A DNA stretch of 64,000 nucleotides from positions 1 through 64,000 of the forward strand of contig NZ_SMKY01000003.1 of NCBI RefSeq assembly GCF_004349235.1, written 5' to 3'. This document shows positions 8,440-16,224 of the stretch, one piece after another (position 1 is the stretch's first letter; the number at the start of each line of letters is the position of its first letter). The position numbers and the translations under genes were made by a program. The DNA comes from Actinomadura darangshiensis. GTDB taxonomy: Bacteria; Actinomycetota; Actinomycetes; Streptosporangiales; Streptosporangiaceae. Under the pieces are notes generated by a model, which had not been told where the DNA came from, searched no databases, and saw only the letters and a list, made by a program, of their open reading frames with translations.

Positions 8440-9204
8440 TCATTTCCGCCAGGACGGTGCGCGGCCCTCGCCGAACGCCCGCAGCCCCTCGTCGCGGTCG
8501 GGCGACTCCAGCGCGGGCCGGGCGGCGGCCATCTGCGCGTCGAACGCCTCGTCCTCCCCGCTCCACTCGAACGCGCGCCGGACGATCTCCTTCGTCGCCC
8601 GGACGGCCAGCGGCCCGCCGAGCCGGATGCGCGCGGCCAGTTCCAGGGCGGCGTCGAGGGCCTCCCCGGGTTCGGCGAGCCGACCGACGACGCCCCAGCG
8701 TTCGAGGTCCCCGGCGCCGTAGCGGTCGCCGGTCAGCGCCATCATCATCGCCGCGTGGTAGGGCATCCGCTGCGGCAGCCGGATCAGCCCTCCGCCGACC
8801 GCGACGAGGCTGTGGCGCACCTCGGGCAGCCCGAACGACGCGTCCCGCGCCGCGACGATCAGATCGCAGCTCAGCGCCAGCTCGAACCCTCCGGCCAGCG
8901 CGTACCCCTCCACCGCCGCGATGACGGGCTTGCGCACCGACCTGCGGGTGAACGCGTTGACCTGCGCGTCCCGGCTCCGGTAGCTCGGCTCCCCGCGGCG
9001 GGCGGCCTTGAGGTCGCGTCCGGAGCAGAAGTTCCCGCCCGCTCCCGTCAGGATCGCCACGGACGCCTCGTCGTCGGCGTCGAAGCGCTCGAAGGCGTCC
9101 TGCATCGCCTCCCGCAGCTCCAGGTCGATGGCGTTGTACACGCGGGGCCGGTTCAGGGTGATGATGTCGACGGCGCCGCGCCGCTCGGTCAGTACGACAC
9201 TCAT
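8440..9204 (-). CDS. Enoyl-CoA hydratase/isomerase (crotonase family)
   Basis: 254-aa crotonase-fold enzyme. Oxyanion-hole residues lie in FCSGRDLK and GYALAGGFELALSCDL; both acid residues of classical hydratases are present, Glu in GGFE and Glu in LPEVRHSLV, so hydration of a trans-2-enoyl-CoA is plausible. The ATG at 9204 has GGAGG eight bases upstream. It is 10 bases downstream of the SDR gene, same strand, so the pair forms a hydratase/3-hydroxyacyl dehydrogenase module. Confidence 0.92.
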   Translation of the reverse strand: MSVVLTERRGAVDIITLNRPRVYNAIDLELREAMQDAFERFDADDEASVAILTGAGGNFCSGRDLKAARRGEPSYRSRDAQVNAFTRRSVRKPVIAAVEGYALAGGFELALSCDLIVAARDASFGLPEVRHSLVAVGGGLIRLPQRMPYHAAMMMALTGDRYGAGDLERWGVVGRLAEPGEALDAALELAARIRLGGPLAVRATKEIVRRAFEWSGEDEAFDAQMAAARPALESPDRDEGLRAFGEGRAPSWRK

Positions 9205-9214
9205 GTGGGCCTCC

Positions 9215-10003
9215 TCAGAGCGCGAACGAGTAGCCGCCGTTGACGGGGACGGTCTGCCCGGTGATCCACGACGCCGCGCCGGAGGCCAGGAACAGCACCA
9301 GGTTCGCGGCGTCCTCGGGCTCGCCCGCGCGCCGGATGACGTACCTGCTCATGAGCTTCTTGAACCGCTCCTCGTCAGCGAACCGGTCCTGCGTGCGCGG
9401 TGTCCGGGTGGCGGCGAGCGAGACGCAGTTCGCGGTGATCCCGAACCGCCCGGTGCTCGCCGCGACCGACCGCGTGAACCCGGCCGCGCCCCCCTTGGCG
9501 GCCGAGTACGCCTCCCGGCCGGGCTCGCCGACCCGCCCGGCGTCGGAGATGACGGTGACGATCCGCCCGTAGCCGCTCTCGATCATGCCGGGCAGGACGG
9601 AGTGGACGTTGTTGAGCACCCCGAACAGGTTCGTCCCGAGGTAGCCGTGCCACTCGGCGGGCGTCTGCTCCCAGAACGGCCGCGTCATCTCCTTCGTCGG
9701 CTGCGGGCCCGCGTTCCCGGCGTTGTTGACCAGGATCTCGACCGGCCCCAGCTCGCGGGCCGCCTTCGCGACCGCCGCCCGCACCGCGTCCAGGTCGCCG
9801 ACGTCGCCGGCCGCGGGCATCGCCTTGACGCCGAGTCCGCGCACCTCCTCCGCCACCGCCTCGGCGCGCTCCGCCCGGAAGTCGTTGACGACGACCGCGC
9901 CGGCCCCGTGCTCGGCGAAGTGCAGCGCGACCCGGCGTCCGACGCCCTGCCCGGCCCCGGTGACCAGCGCCGTCCGTCCCTTGAGATCGAGGATGTCCGC
10001 CAT
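9215..10003 (-). CDS. SDR-family NAD(P)-dependent oxidoreductase
   Basis: 262-aa classical short-chain dehydrogenase. The cofactor motif is TGAGQGVGRR, the NNAG motif is present, catalytic Ser is in VISDAGRVG, and the YSAAKGG motif supplies Tyr and Lys; C-terminal GQTVPVNGGYSF is typical. I chose ATG 10003 because GGAGG lies about eight bases upstream; an in-frame extension to 10048 adds 15 unlikely residues. A 3-hydroxyacyl-CoA or alcohol substrate is likely from context. Confidence 0.92.
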   Translation of the reverse strand: MADILDLKGRTALVTGAGQGVGRRVALHFAEHGAGAVVVNDFRAERAEAVAEEVRGLGVKAMPAAGDVGDLDAVRAAVAKAARELGPVEILVNNAGNAGPQPTKEMTRPFWEQTPAEWHGYLGTNLFGVLNNVHSVLPGMIESGYGRIVTVISDAGRVGEPGREAYSAAKGGAAGFTRSVAASTGRFGITANCVSLAATRTPRTQDRFADEERFKKLMSRYVIRRAGEPEDAANLVLFLASGAASWITGQTVPVNGGYSFAL

Positions 10004-10021
10004 CGCTACCGCCCTCCGCTC

Positions 10022-10047
10022 GCAACTAGTTTGCTGATCGTACAGCA
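10022..10047. promoter_or_regulatory. Candidate operator upstream of the SDR gene
   Basis: The short gap between the SDR start and the GntR stop contains AACTAGTT (10024-10031), a perfect 8-bp palindrome, followed by TGCTG-6-CAGCA (10032-10047). Either could be a TetR or GntR site controlling the SDR-hydratase pair. Binding factor unknown. Confidence 0.35.
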
Positions 10048-10100
10048 TATTAATTGGACGGCCGACGGCGCGGGCGGGACCGCCGCCTGGGCGGGACCGG

Positions 10101-10721
10101 CTACGGGACCGTGTCGCGGAGTGTGTCGATGACGCTGCGGAGGTGGGCGCGCGCGGCCTCCTCGGCGGCGGCCGGGTCGTGCGCGGCGATGGCCTCGATG
10201 ATGTCCAGGTGCTGCGGGAGCGAGACCTGGGGGCGGCCCGGGTGCATGGCCAGCCGGAACTGGTGCCGGACGTTCTGGGCGCGCAGCCGTTCGAGGACGC
10301 CCGACGCCGTCGTCTGCCCGCTGATCTCGCGGACCCGGGCGTGCAGCCGCTCGTTCAGCCGCGAGTAGCCCATGACGTCGCCCGACGAGACGGCGGTGCG
10401 CATGGCATCGCCGATTGCCTGGAGGTCGGCGATGCCGGACGGCCCGGCGCACTCGGCCGCCTTCGCGGCGCACAGCCCCTCGATCACCATCCGGACCTCG
10501 GAGATCTCGACGGCCTCGGCCAGCGACACGGCGCGGACCCGGGCGCCGCGGTTCTGGACGCGCTCGATGAGGCCCTCGTTGGCGAGCTCGACGAGCGCCG
10601 CGCGGACGCCGGCGCGGCTCGCGGCGAACCGCTCGGACAGGTCGGCCTCGATGAGCCGCTGGTTCGGCACGAACTCGCCGGTCAGGATCGCCTCGCGGAT
10701 CCCCGCCACCACGTCGCTCAC
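10101..10721 (-). CDS. GntR-family regulator, FCD (FadR/VanR-like) subfamily
   Basis: 206 aa. The winged-helix N-terminus includes EADLSERFAASRAGVRAALVELANEGLIER, typical GntR; the C-terminal all-helical FCD ligand domain has the ExR and HxxH-like metal/ligand residues (NERLHARVRE, LPQHLDIIEAI). GTG start at 10721 with a G-rich Shine-Dalgarno. It is divergent from the DUF1932 dehydrogenase; the 81-base gap carries an ATTGT-ACAAT-like palindrome also found upstream of the GalB-like gene, so it probably controls both and senses an aromatic or dicarboxylic acid (inference). Confidence 0.9.
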   Translation of the reverse strand: MSDVVAGIREAILTGEFVPNQRLIEADLSERFAASRAGVRAALVELANEGLIERVQNRGARVRAVSLAEAVEISEVRMVIEGLCAAKAAECAGPSGIADLQAIGDAMRTAVSSGDVMGYSRLNERLHARVREISGQTTASGVLERLRAQNVRHQFRLAMHPGRPQVSLPQHLDIIEAIAAHDPAAAEEAARAHLRSVIDTLRDTVP

Positions 10722-10733
10722 GGGCTCCCCCAG

Positions 10734-10764
10734 ATTGTCGCCAATTTTGTCGCTGATCTAGGGT
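10734..10764. promoter_or_regulatory. GntR operator and promoter between gntR and the DUF1932 dehydrogenase
   Basis: ATTGTCGCCAAT (10734-10745) matches the yGT-N-ACr pattern of GntR sites and agrees at 10 of 12 positions with ATTGTCAACAAT at 15016-15027. TTGTCG (10735-10740) and TAGGGT (10759-10764), 18 bases apart, form a plausible plus-strand promoter, so repressor binding would block the -35. A second TTGTCGC copy lies at 10747. Confidence 0.55.
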
Positions 10765-10802
10765 AGCCGGTGGCGGGGGGCAGTGCTCGCGGAGGAGGAC
10801 GC

Positions 10803-11561
10803 ATGGCGGTGGTCGCGGTACTGGGGCTCGGCGAGGCGGGCGGCGCGATCGCCCGCGACCTCGTCGCGGCCGGGGCGCGGGTGCGCGGGTACGACCCGGC
10901 GGTCGAGGCGTCCGGCGGGATGGTCCGGACCGGGAGCGAGGCGGAGGCGGCGACCGGCGCCGACCTGGTCCTCAGCGTCAACAGCGCGCACGACGCGGTC
11001 GCGGCGTGCAGGGCCGGGCTCGGCGGCGTCGCGCACGGCGCCGTCTGGGCGGACCTCAACACCGGGTCGCCGGGCCTGAAGCGGGAGCTGGACGCCATCG
11101 CGCGTGCGGGCGGCGTCCCCTTCGCCGACGTGGCGATCATGGCGCCGGTGCCCGGCCGCGGCCTCCGCACGCCGATGCTGGCCGCCGGCGAGGGCGCCGC
11201 CCGCGTCGCCGCGCTCCTCACCCCGCTCGGCGCCCAGGTCGAGGTGATGGACGCCGGGGCGGGCGCGGCGGCGGGCCGCAAGCTGCTCCGCAGCGTGTTC
11301 TTCAAGGGCCTCGCCGGTTCGGTCGTCGAGGCCCTGGAGGCCGCCCGCGCCGCCGGCTGCGAGGACTGGCTGCGGGAGAACATCGTCGCGGAGCTGACGG
11401 CGGCCGGCGCCCACACCGTCGACCGCCTGGTCGACGGGACCCGCAAACACGCCGTCCGCCGCGCCGCCGAAATGGACGCCGCCGCGACGATGCTGGAAGA
11501 GCTGGACGTGCCGCCCACGATGGCCGCGGCCAGCCGGGACCTCCTCCGCCGCCTCCGTTGA
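10803..11561 (+). CDS. NAD(P)-dependent oxidoreductase with DUF1932 C-terminal domain (6-phosphogluconate dehydrogenase-like)
   Basis: 252 aa from ATG 10803, preceded by GGAGGAGG. The N-terminal Rossmann domain has VLGLGEAGGAIARDL (GxGxxG type); the C-terminal helical region with GTRKHAVRRAAEMDAA is typical of DUF1932. Related to beta-hydroxyacid dehydrogenases. It converges on the extradiol dioxygenase gene and shares a regulator region with gntR, so it probably acts on an intermediate or side product of the ring-cleavage pathway; the substrate is unknown. Confidence 0.85.
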   Translation: MAVVAVLGLGEAGGAIARDLVAAGARVRGYDPAVEASGGMVRTGSEAEAATGADLVLSVNSAHDAVAACRAGLGGVAHGAVWADLNTGSPGLKRELDAIARAGGVPFADVAIMAPVPGRGLRTPMLAAGEGAARVAALLTPLGAQVEVMDAGAGAAAGRKLLRSVFFKGLAGSVVEALEAARAAGCEDWLRENIVAELTAAGAHTVDRLVDGTRKHAVRRAAEMDAAATMLEELDVPPTMAAASRDLLRRLR

Positions 11562-11579
11562 CGGGTCACCGTTGACGGG

Positions 11580-12524
11580 TCAGAGGGGCGGGGTGCCGTG
11601 GGTGTGGAAGGACTCGATCGTCTTCAGGCCCCACGCCTGGCCCTTCGCGCGCTCCGCCTCCGTCCAGGTGATGGTCTTCCAGTCGGGGGCCAGGATCAGG
11701 CGGGCGCCCGGGTTGCACAGCTCGACGCGGTTGCCGCCCGGCTCGTAGACGTACAGGAAGAACGTCTGCTGGATGGCGTGCTTGTGCGGCCCGGTCTCGA
11801 TGAACACGTCGTTGTCGAGGAAGATGTCGGCGGCGCGGAGGATGTCCTCGCGGGTGTCGGTGGCGAACGCGATGTGGTGCAGGCGGCCGTTGCTGCGCGT
11901 CCAGTCCCGCGTGTAGACGAGGTCGTAGGACTTGTTGGTGAAGGTCATCCAGCGTCCGCCGATGGTGCCGTCGTCCAGCCGGATCTGCTCGGTGGGGTGC
12001 CCGCCGAGGACGTCCCGCAGGAAGTCGGTGCTCGGCTCGACCTCGGCGGCCAGGAAGTTGACGTGGTCGAGGCGGCGGACGCAGACGCCGAGCGCCGGGT
12101 ACGCCTGCGCCTGGTTCTTCAAGGACGGCGCCAGCTCCGGCGGCGCCTCGAACCACTCCGACTCCCAGTAGATCTCCAGCTCGTGGCCGTCCGGGTCGCG
12201 GAACACGTAGGCCTGGCCGATGCCCGGGTCGCCGTCCCGCCAGCCGACGCCGAGCCCGGCCGCCTCGATCGCCGCGACGCGCCGGTCGAGCGCCTCCCGC
12301 GACGAGGCGCGCAGCCCGGTGCGGCGGATGCCGGACGTGCTGTGCGCGGTGAGCTTGAGCGTGTGGTGCTCGTAGTCGTCCCAGGTCCGCAGGTACACCG
12401 AGTCGCCCTCGGTGCCGACCTCGGTGAGGCCCATGACGCGGGTGAAGAACCACAGGCTCTTCTCCGGTTCGGGCGTCAGCAGTTCGACATGGCCCACGTG
12501 CGCGATCTCGTGCTTGATGGTCAA
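11580..12524 (-). CDS. VOC-type (type I) extradiol dioxygenase, catechol 2,3-dioxygenase/XylE-like
   Basis: 314-aa two-domain vicinal-oxygen-chelate ring-cleavage enzyme. The 2-His-1-Glu iron site is visible: His154 in RLDHVNF, His216/217 in RLHHIAFATD and Glu268 in GNRVELCNPG. Length and order match catechol 2,3-dioxygenases. TTG start at 12524 overlaps the tautomerase stop (TTGA). Co-transcription with GalD-, GalC- and GalB-like genes implies a substrate whose meta-cleavage product enters the 4-oxalomesaconate route; such routes normally use type II (LigAB/GalA) dioxygenases, so this pairing is notable. Confidence 0.9.
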   Translation of the reverse strand: MTIKHEIAHVGHVELLTPEPEKSLWFFTRVMGLTEVGTEGDSVYLRTWDDYEHHTLKLTAHSTSGIRRTGLRASSREALDRRVAAIEAAGLGVGWRDGDPGIGQAYVFRDPDGHELEIYWESEWFEAPPELAPSLKNQAQAYPALGVCVRRLDHVNFLAAEVEPSTDFLRDVLGGHPTEQIRLDDGTIGGRWMTFTNKSYDLVYTRDWTRSNGRLHHIAFATDTREDILRAADIFLDNDVFIETGPHKHAIQQTFFLYVYEPGGNRVELCNPGARLILAPDWKTITWTEAERAKGQAWGLKTIESFHTHGTPPL

Positions 12525-13564
12525 AGGGAACTCCGGGGGAAGACTGTGCCGTCGAAGAGCTTGCGCGCCGTCCGGACGATGCCCGCCCGGCGGACGGTGG
12601 TGCCGTCGAGTTCGACCGCGACGTCGAGGCGTCCGGTGGGGTGCTCGATGCTGAGCGGCGAGCCGGGCGGCGGGAGGTCGGCGAGGTCGTGGCCCACGGC
12701 GCCGTCGATGAGCACCGCGGTGGCGACGGTGACGGCGCCGAGCACGCCGATGGACGCGTGCATGCGCAGCGGGATGAAGGTGCGGGTGCAGACCAGCCCG
12801 CCGTCGCGGGGCGGCGCGACGAGCGTGGTCTTGGGGACCGAGGAGGCCGAGACGTCACCGAGGCCCATCAGCACGCCGGCCTGGAGGCGCAGCGACTGGA
12901 TCCGGTCCCGCAACCGCGACAGGTCGGTCTCGTAGCCGGTGACGCCGAAGGACGCGGCGGCGGCGACCACGACCGGCATCCCGTTGTCGACGCAGGTGAC
13001 GTCGATGCCGTCGATCACGTCGCGGGGACGGCCGGTGGGGAGCAGCGCCCCGCAGGACGATCCTTCCGTCCCCGCGAAGTCCAGGTCGATCCGCGCGGCG
13101 GTGCCGGGCACGCCCGAGATCGCGGTGCCGCCGTCGTAGTCGACGATGCCGCCGGGGGTCGGGAACACCGCGGTGGCGATGCTCCCGGAGTTGAGCATCC
13201 GGATGCGGACGGCCGTCTCGTCCGGCTCCGCCTCGACCAGGCCGCGCTCGACCGCGAACGGGCCGACACCGGCGAGCAGGTTGCCGCAGTTCTGCCGGTC
13301 GGAGACGGTCGCCTCCTCGACGCCGAGCTGCAGGAACAGGTAGTCGACGTCGGCGTCCGCCCCGGCGGCCGGGGACACGACCGCGACCTTGCTGGTCAGC
13401 GGGTTCGCGCCGCCGATCCCGTCGATCTGCCGGGCGTCCGGGGTGCCCATGACGCGCAGCAGCAGGCCGTCGCGCGCGGCCGGATCGGCGGGCAGGTCGC
13501 CGGCCAGGAAGTAGGCGCCCTTGGACGTGCCGCCCCGCATCAGCATGCAGCGCACACCGTTCAC
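12521..13564 (-). CDS. 4-oxalomesaconate tautomerase-like protein (GalD/PrpF family)
   Basis: 347 aa from GTG 13564. The N-terminus VNGVRCMLMRGGTSKGAYF and the motif SDRQNCGNLLAGVGPFA are characteristic of the PrpF isomerase family, which includes GalD; a Cys and Lys suited to proton transfer are in these motifs. It would interconvert keto and enol/isomeric forms of 4-oxalomesaconate before hydration. The start overlaps the GalC-like stop (GTGA) and its stop overlaps the dioxygenase start. Confidence 0.85.
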   Translation of the reverse strand: MNGVRCMLMRGGTSKGAYFLAGDLPADPAARDGLLLRVMGTPDARQIDGIGGANPLTSKVAVVSPAAGADADVDYLFLQLGVEEATVSDRQNCGNLLAGVGPFAVERGLVEAEPDETAVRIRMLNSGSIATAVFPTPGGIVDYDGGTAISGVPGTAARIDLDFAGTEGSSCGALLPTGRPRDVIDGIDVTCVDNGMPVVVAAAASFGVTGYETDLSRLRDRIQSLRLQAGVLMGLGDVSASSVPKTTLVAPPRDGGLVCTRTFIPLRMHASIGVLGAVTVATAVLIDGAVGHDLADLPPPGSPLSIEHPTGRLDVAVELDGTTVRRAGIVRTARKLFDGTVFPRSSL

Positions 13565-14250
13565 GAGGCGCCGTACTCGACGTACTCGATGCCCATCCCG
13601 GGCAGCCGGTCGCGCAGCCCGTACCGGTCGAGGCCCAGTTCGCCCTTCTGGAACGCCGCCCGCGTGGCGGCCTCCTTCTCCTCGCGCGCCCGCGCGGCGG
13701 TCACCGCGTCCGCGACCGACTCGCGCGGGATGCACATCACCCCGTCGTCGTCGGCGAGGACGGCGTCGCCCGGGCGGATCGGCTGCCCGCCGATCGTCAC
13801 CGGGACGTTCACCGCGCCCGGTGTCGCCTTCACCGTGCCCTGCGCGCTGACGGCCGCCGACCACACCGGGAAGCCCATCGCGTGCAGGTCGGCGACGTCC
13901 CGCACCCCGGCGTCGATGACGAGCCCGCGCACGCCCCGGTACTGGAGCGCGGTCGCGAACAGCTCGCCGAACATCCCGTCGGTGGACGGCGACGTGGTCG
14001 CCACCACCAGCACGTCGCCGGGGCGGCACTGCTCGACCGCGACATGGATCATCAGGTTGTCGCCCGGCCACGACAGCACGGTCACCGCGGTGCCGGCGAT
14101 CCGCGACCCGAGGTGCACGGGGCGGATGGACGGCCCGAGGTACCCGGTGCGCCCGGTCGCCTCGTGGACGGTCGCGACCCCGTGCTTCGCCAGCTCGTCC
14201 ACCGCCGCGGCCTCGGCGCGGGGCGGGTTCGTGACGACGACCGTCCTCAT
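13561..14250 (-). CDS. 4-carboxy-4-hydroxy-2-oxoadipate aldolase-like protein (GalC/RraA-fold)
   Basis: 229-aa RraA/HMG-CHA aldolase-fold protein. It has the family pattern GELFATALQYRGVRGLVIDA followed by GVRD, the G-x-L and R-D elements that bind metal and pyruvate enolate in class II pyruvate aldolases. Predicted reaction: CHA to pyruvate plus oxaloacetate. ATG at 14250 overlaps the stop of the GalB-like gene. RraA-like regulators lack the full aldolase context, but the operon supports the aldolase. Confidence 0.85.
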   Translation of the reverse strand: MRTVVVTNPPRAEAAAVDELAKHGVATVHEATGRTGYLGPSIRPVHLGSRIAGTAVTVLSWPGDNLMIHVAVEQCRPGDVLVVATTSPSTDGMFGELFATALQYRGVRGLVIDAGVRDVADLHAMGFPVWSAAVSAQGTVKATPGAVNVPVTIGGQPIRPGDAVLADDDGVMCIPRESVADAVTAARAREEKEAATRAAFQKGELGLDRYGLRDRLPGMGIEYVEYGAS

Positions 14251-14987
14251 GCCAGCTCCCCCGTCGTCTGCGGGTACAGCCGGACGTACGCCTCCGCCCG
14301 CGTGTCGTGCGGCAGCCCCAGGTTCGGGCCCGCGTTCCGTTTCAGCTGGACGCCCCGCCGCTTGGCGAGGTCGGTGTAGTAGTCCCACATGTGCGCCTGC
14401 GCGGGCAGGCATTCCATCGCCTTGCGCTTGCGGTCGAACACGGACGTGATGTCCAGCAGGACGTCCGGTTTGAACTCGCACTGCTCAGGCTGGTGCGGCT
14501 CGAAGAAGAACACCGGGGGCGCGCCGAGCGGCTCGCCGGGCGCCTCGTATCCGATCGCCTGCGCGAGCACCCGCGCCTGCAGCGCCATCCGCGCCGCCGC
14601 CGGATGGTCGCCGTTGTACGGGTCGGCGAGGGTGTGCGTCAGGACGACGGCCGGCTCGAACTCCCGGTACACCCGGACGAGCCGGTCCACCAGCTCGGGC
14701 GTCTCGCGCAGCGGGTAGTCCCCGGCGTCCATGAACTCGATCTCGGCGCCGAGCTCCGCCGCCGCGGCCTCCGCCTCGTCCCGCCGCAGCTCCTTGATCT
14801 CCTCCAGGCCCTTGCCGTCCCGCCAGGCGCGGGCGGACTCGCCGCGCTCGCCGTAGCTCAGGCACACGACCTTCGCGCGGTCGCCGCGCGAGGCCGCCAG
14901 GGCGATGGCCCCGGCGGCGCGCCACACGAAGTCGCCGGCGTGGGCGCTGACGACGAGGAGGGGGCTGGGCGAGGGAGATGTACTCAT
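14247..14987 (-). CDS. PIG-L family 4-oxalomesaconate hydratase-like protein (GalB-like)
   Basis: 246-aa LmbE/PIG-L-fold zinc protein. SAHAGDFVWRAAGAIALA replaces the usual AHPDD of deacetylases and closely resembles the SAHxxDFVWR signature I recall for GalB hydratases; a third His is in YNGDHPAAA. Predicted to hydrate 4-oxalomesaconate to CHA. ATG 14987 has GAGGG upstream. It is the first gene of the four-gene gal-type operon, directly below the candidate GntR site. Confidence 0.85.
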   Translation of the reverse strand: MSTSPSPSPLLVVSAHAGDFVWRAAGAIALAASRGDRAKVVCLSYGERGESARAWRDGKGLEEIKELRRDEAEAAAAELGAEIEFMDAGDYPLRETPELVDRLVRVYREFEPAVVLTHTLADPYNGDHPAAARMALQARVLAQAIGYEAPGEPLGAPPVFFFEPHQPEQCEFKPDVLLDITSVFDRKRKAMECLPAQAHMWDYYTDLAKRRGVQLKRNAGPNLGLPHDTRAEAYVRLYPQTTGELA

Positions 14988-15015
14988 GGCCCATACCCTC
15001 AGGCTTGTAACCCAA

Positions 15016-15027
15016 ATTGTCAACAAT
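15016..15027. promoter_or_regulatory. GntR-type operator upstream of the gal-type operon
   Basis: ATTGTCAACAAT is a perfect palindrome (ATTGT-CA-ACAAT) in the 50-base gap before the GalB-like gene. It overlaps a minus-strand TTGACA -35-like hexamer, so binding would block transcription. It is nearly identical to the site beside gntR at 10734-10745. Confidence 0.6.
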
Positions 15028-15037
15028 CCTGCGAACA

Positions 15038-16129
15038 TTAAGGGCCGGGGGTGCGGATGCCGTCGAGCAGCAGCCGGCTGAGCCGCAGCATCTCCTTCTC
15101 CGGGTCCCACAGGCCGGGGGCGTCCGTGCGGGAGCCGAGGTGCGGCTCCTCCAGCTCGCGCTGGATCCGCTCGGCCTCCGCGAGCGCCTCGCCGTCCGGC
15201 GTCTCCGGGAGCCGCCGGACGAGGCCGGCGAGCGCGCGGAGCAGCGCCGCGTACGCGTGCCGGAACTCAAGGGCCGGGCTCAGCTCCTCCTCGGCGTCCG
15301 CCGTCTGCCGCAGCGTCGCGGCGATCGACCGGATGTAGGCCGTGGCGTGGTCGAGCGTGTTCATCTCCCGCCGCGCCGGCCACTGGCCCGGCCCGTCCCG
15401 TGCCAGCGGGCGGTAGCCCCACAGCTTCGCGCGCGGGTTGGCGCGCATGCTCGCCTCGCCCTGCTCCAGCGAGTACCGCGCCTGGTCCTGGACGACGGCC
15501 AGCCGCGACTCGTGCTCCTCCAAGCGCGCGTCCCACTCGCCGGGCTCGATGATGTGCTCGGCGAGCGTCCCGAGCGCGTCCTCGACGGCCCTCTGCATCT
15601 CCCGGACGGCGTACTCGCCGCGCCGCAGGTACAGCGGCGGGAACACCGCCGCGTTCACGGCGAGCCCGACGACCAGCCCGACGGTGACGTCCGCGAGGCG
15701 CGGCAGCGTGTAATCGACGACCTGGTGCCCGCCGACCAGCAGCGCGAACAGCGCCGTGAACGCGACCTGGGACGCCTGCTCGCCGAGCCGCCGCCATCCC
15801 GAGGCCAGCATCGCCAGGACGACGACTACGGCGATGCCCAGGGCGTTCGGGCCGATCAGCAGCCCGACCGGGATCGCGAGCCCGGCGCCGATGACGAACC
15901 CGGCCGCGTACGCCAGGCTCTCCCGCAGCGACCGGACGACCGTCGGATACACCCCGAGCAGCGCGGCCAGCGGCGCGAAGTACGGCTGCGCGTGGCCGAC
16001 CCCGTACTTGGCGATCAGCCAGGCCACGACCGCCGCGAGGACGGCCTTCACCGTCAGCTTGGCCCGCTGCTCCCAGTACCGGCGCCCGGCAAAGGGCCTC
16101 AGATGGGTTCGCAATCCTCCGGTCCGCAC
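15038..16129 (-). CDS. FUSC/aromatic acid exporter (ArAE) family membrane protein
   Basis: 363 aa from a GTG at 16129 (start somewhat uncertain). The N-terminal half has about six hydrophobic spans (e.g. LTVKAVLAAVVAWLIAKYGV, AGFVIGAGLAIPVGLLIG) and the C-terminal half is a charged, helical cytoplasmic region, as in FUSC/ArAE proteins. Its place directly upstream of the aromatic operon on the same strand fits efflux of an aromatic or acidic intermediate (inference). Confidence 0.8.
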   Translation of the reverse strand: MRTGGLRTHLRPFAGRRYWEQRAKLTVKAVLAAVVAWLIAKYGVGHAQPYFAPLAALLGVYPTVVRSLRESLAYAAGFVIGAGLAIPVGLLIGPNALGIAVVVVLAMLASGWRRLGEQASQVAFTALFALLVGGHQVVDYTLPRLADVTVGLVVGLAVNAAVFPPLYLRRGEYAVREMQRAVEDALGTLAEHIIEPGEWDARLEEHESRLAVVQDQARYSLEQGEASMRANPRAKLWGYRPLARDGPGQWPARREMNTLDHATAYIRSIAATLRQTADAEEELSPALEFRHAYAALLRALAGLVRRLPETPDGEALAEAERIQRELEEPHLGSRTDAPGLWDPEKEMLRLSRLLLDGIRTPGP

Positions 16130-16224
16130 CGGGTCACGGTTCCCTCTCCCCGCGCTCCGAATCGCGGGAGCCACCGCACGGCCCGACGGGGGATGAACGC
16201 GCCGCGCGGTGGCCGGTCCCGGGA

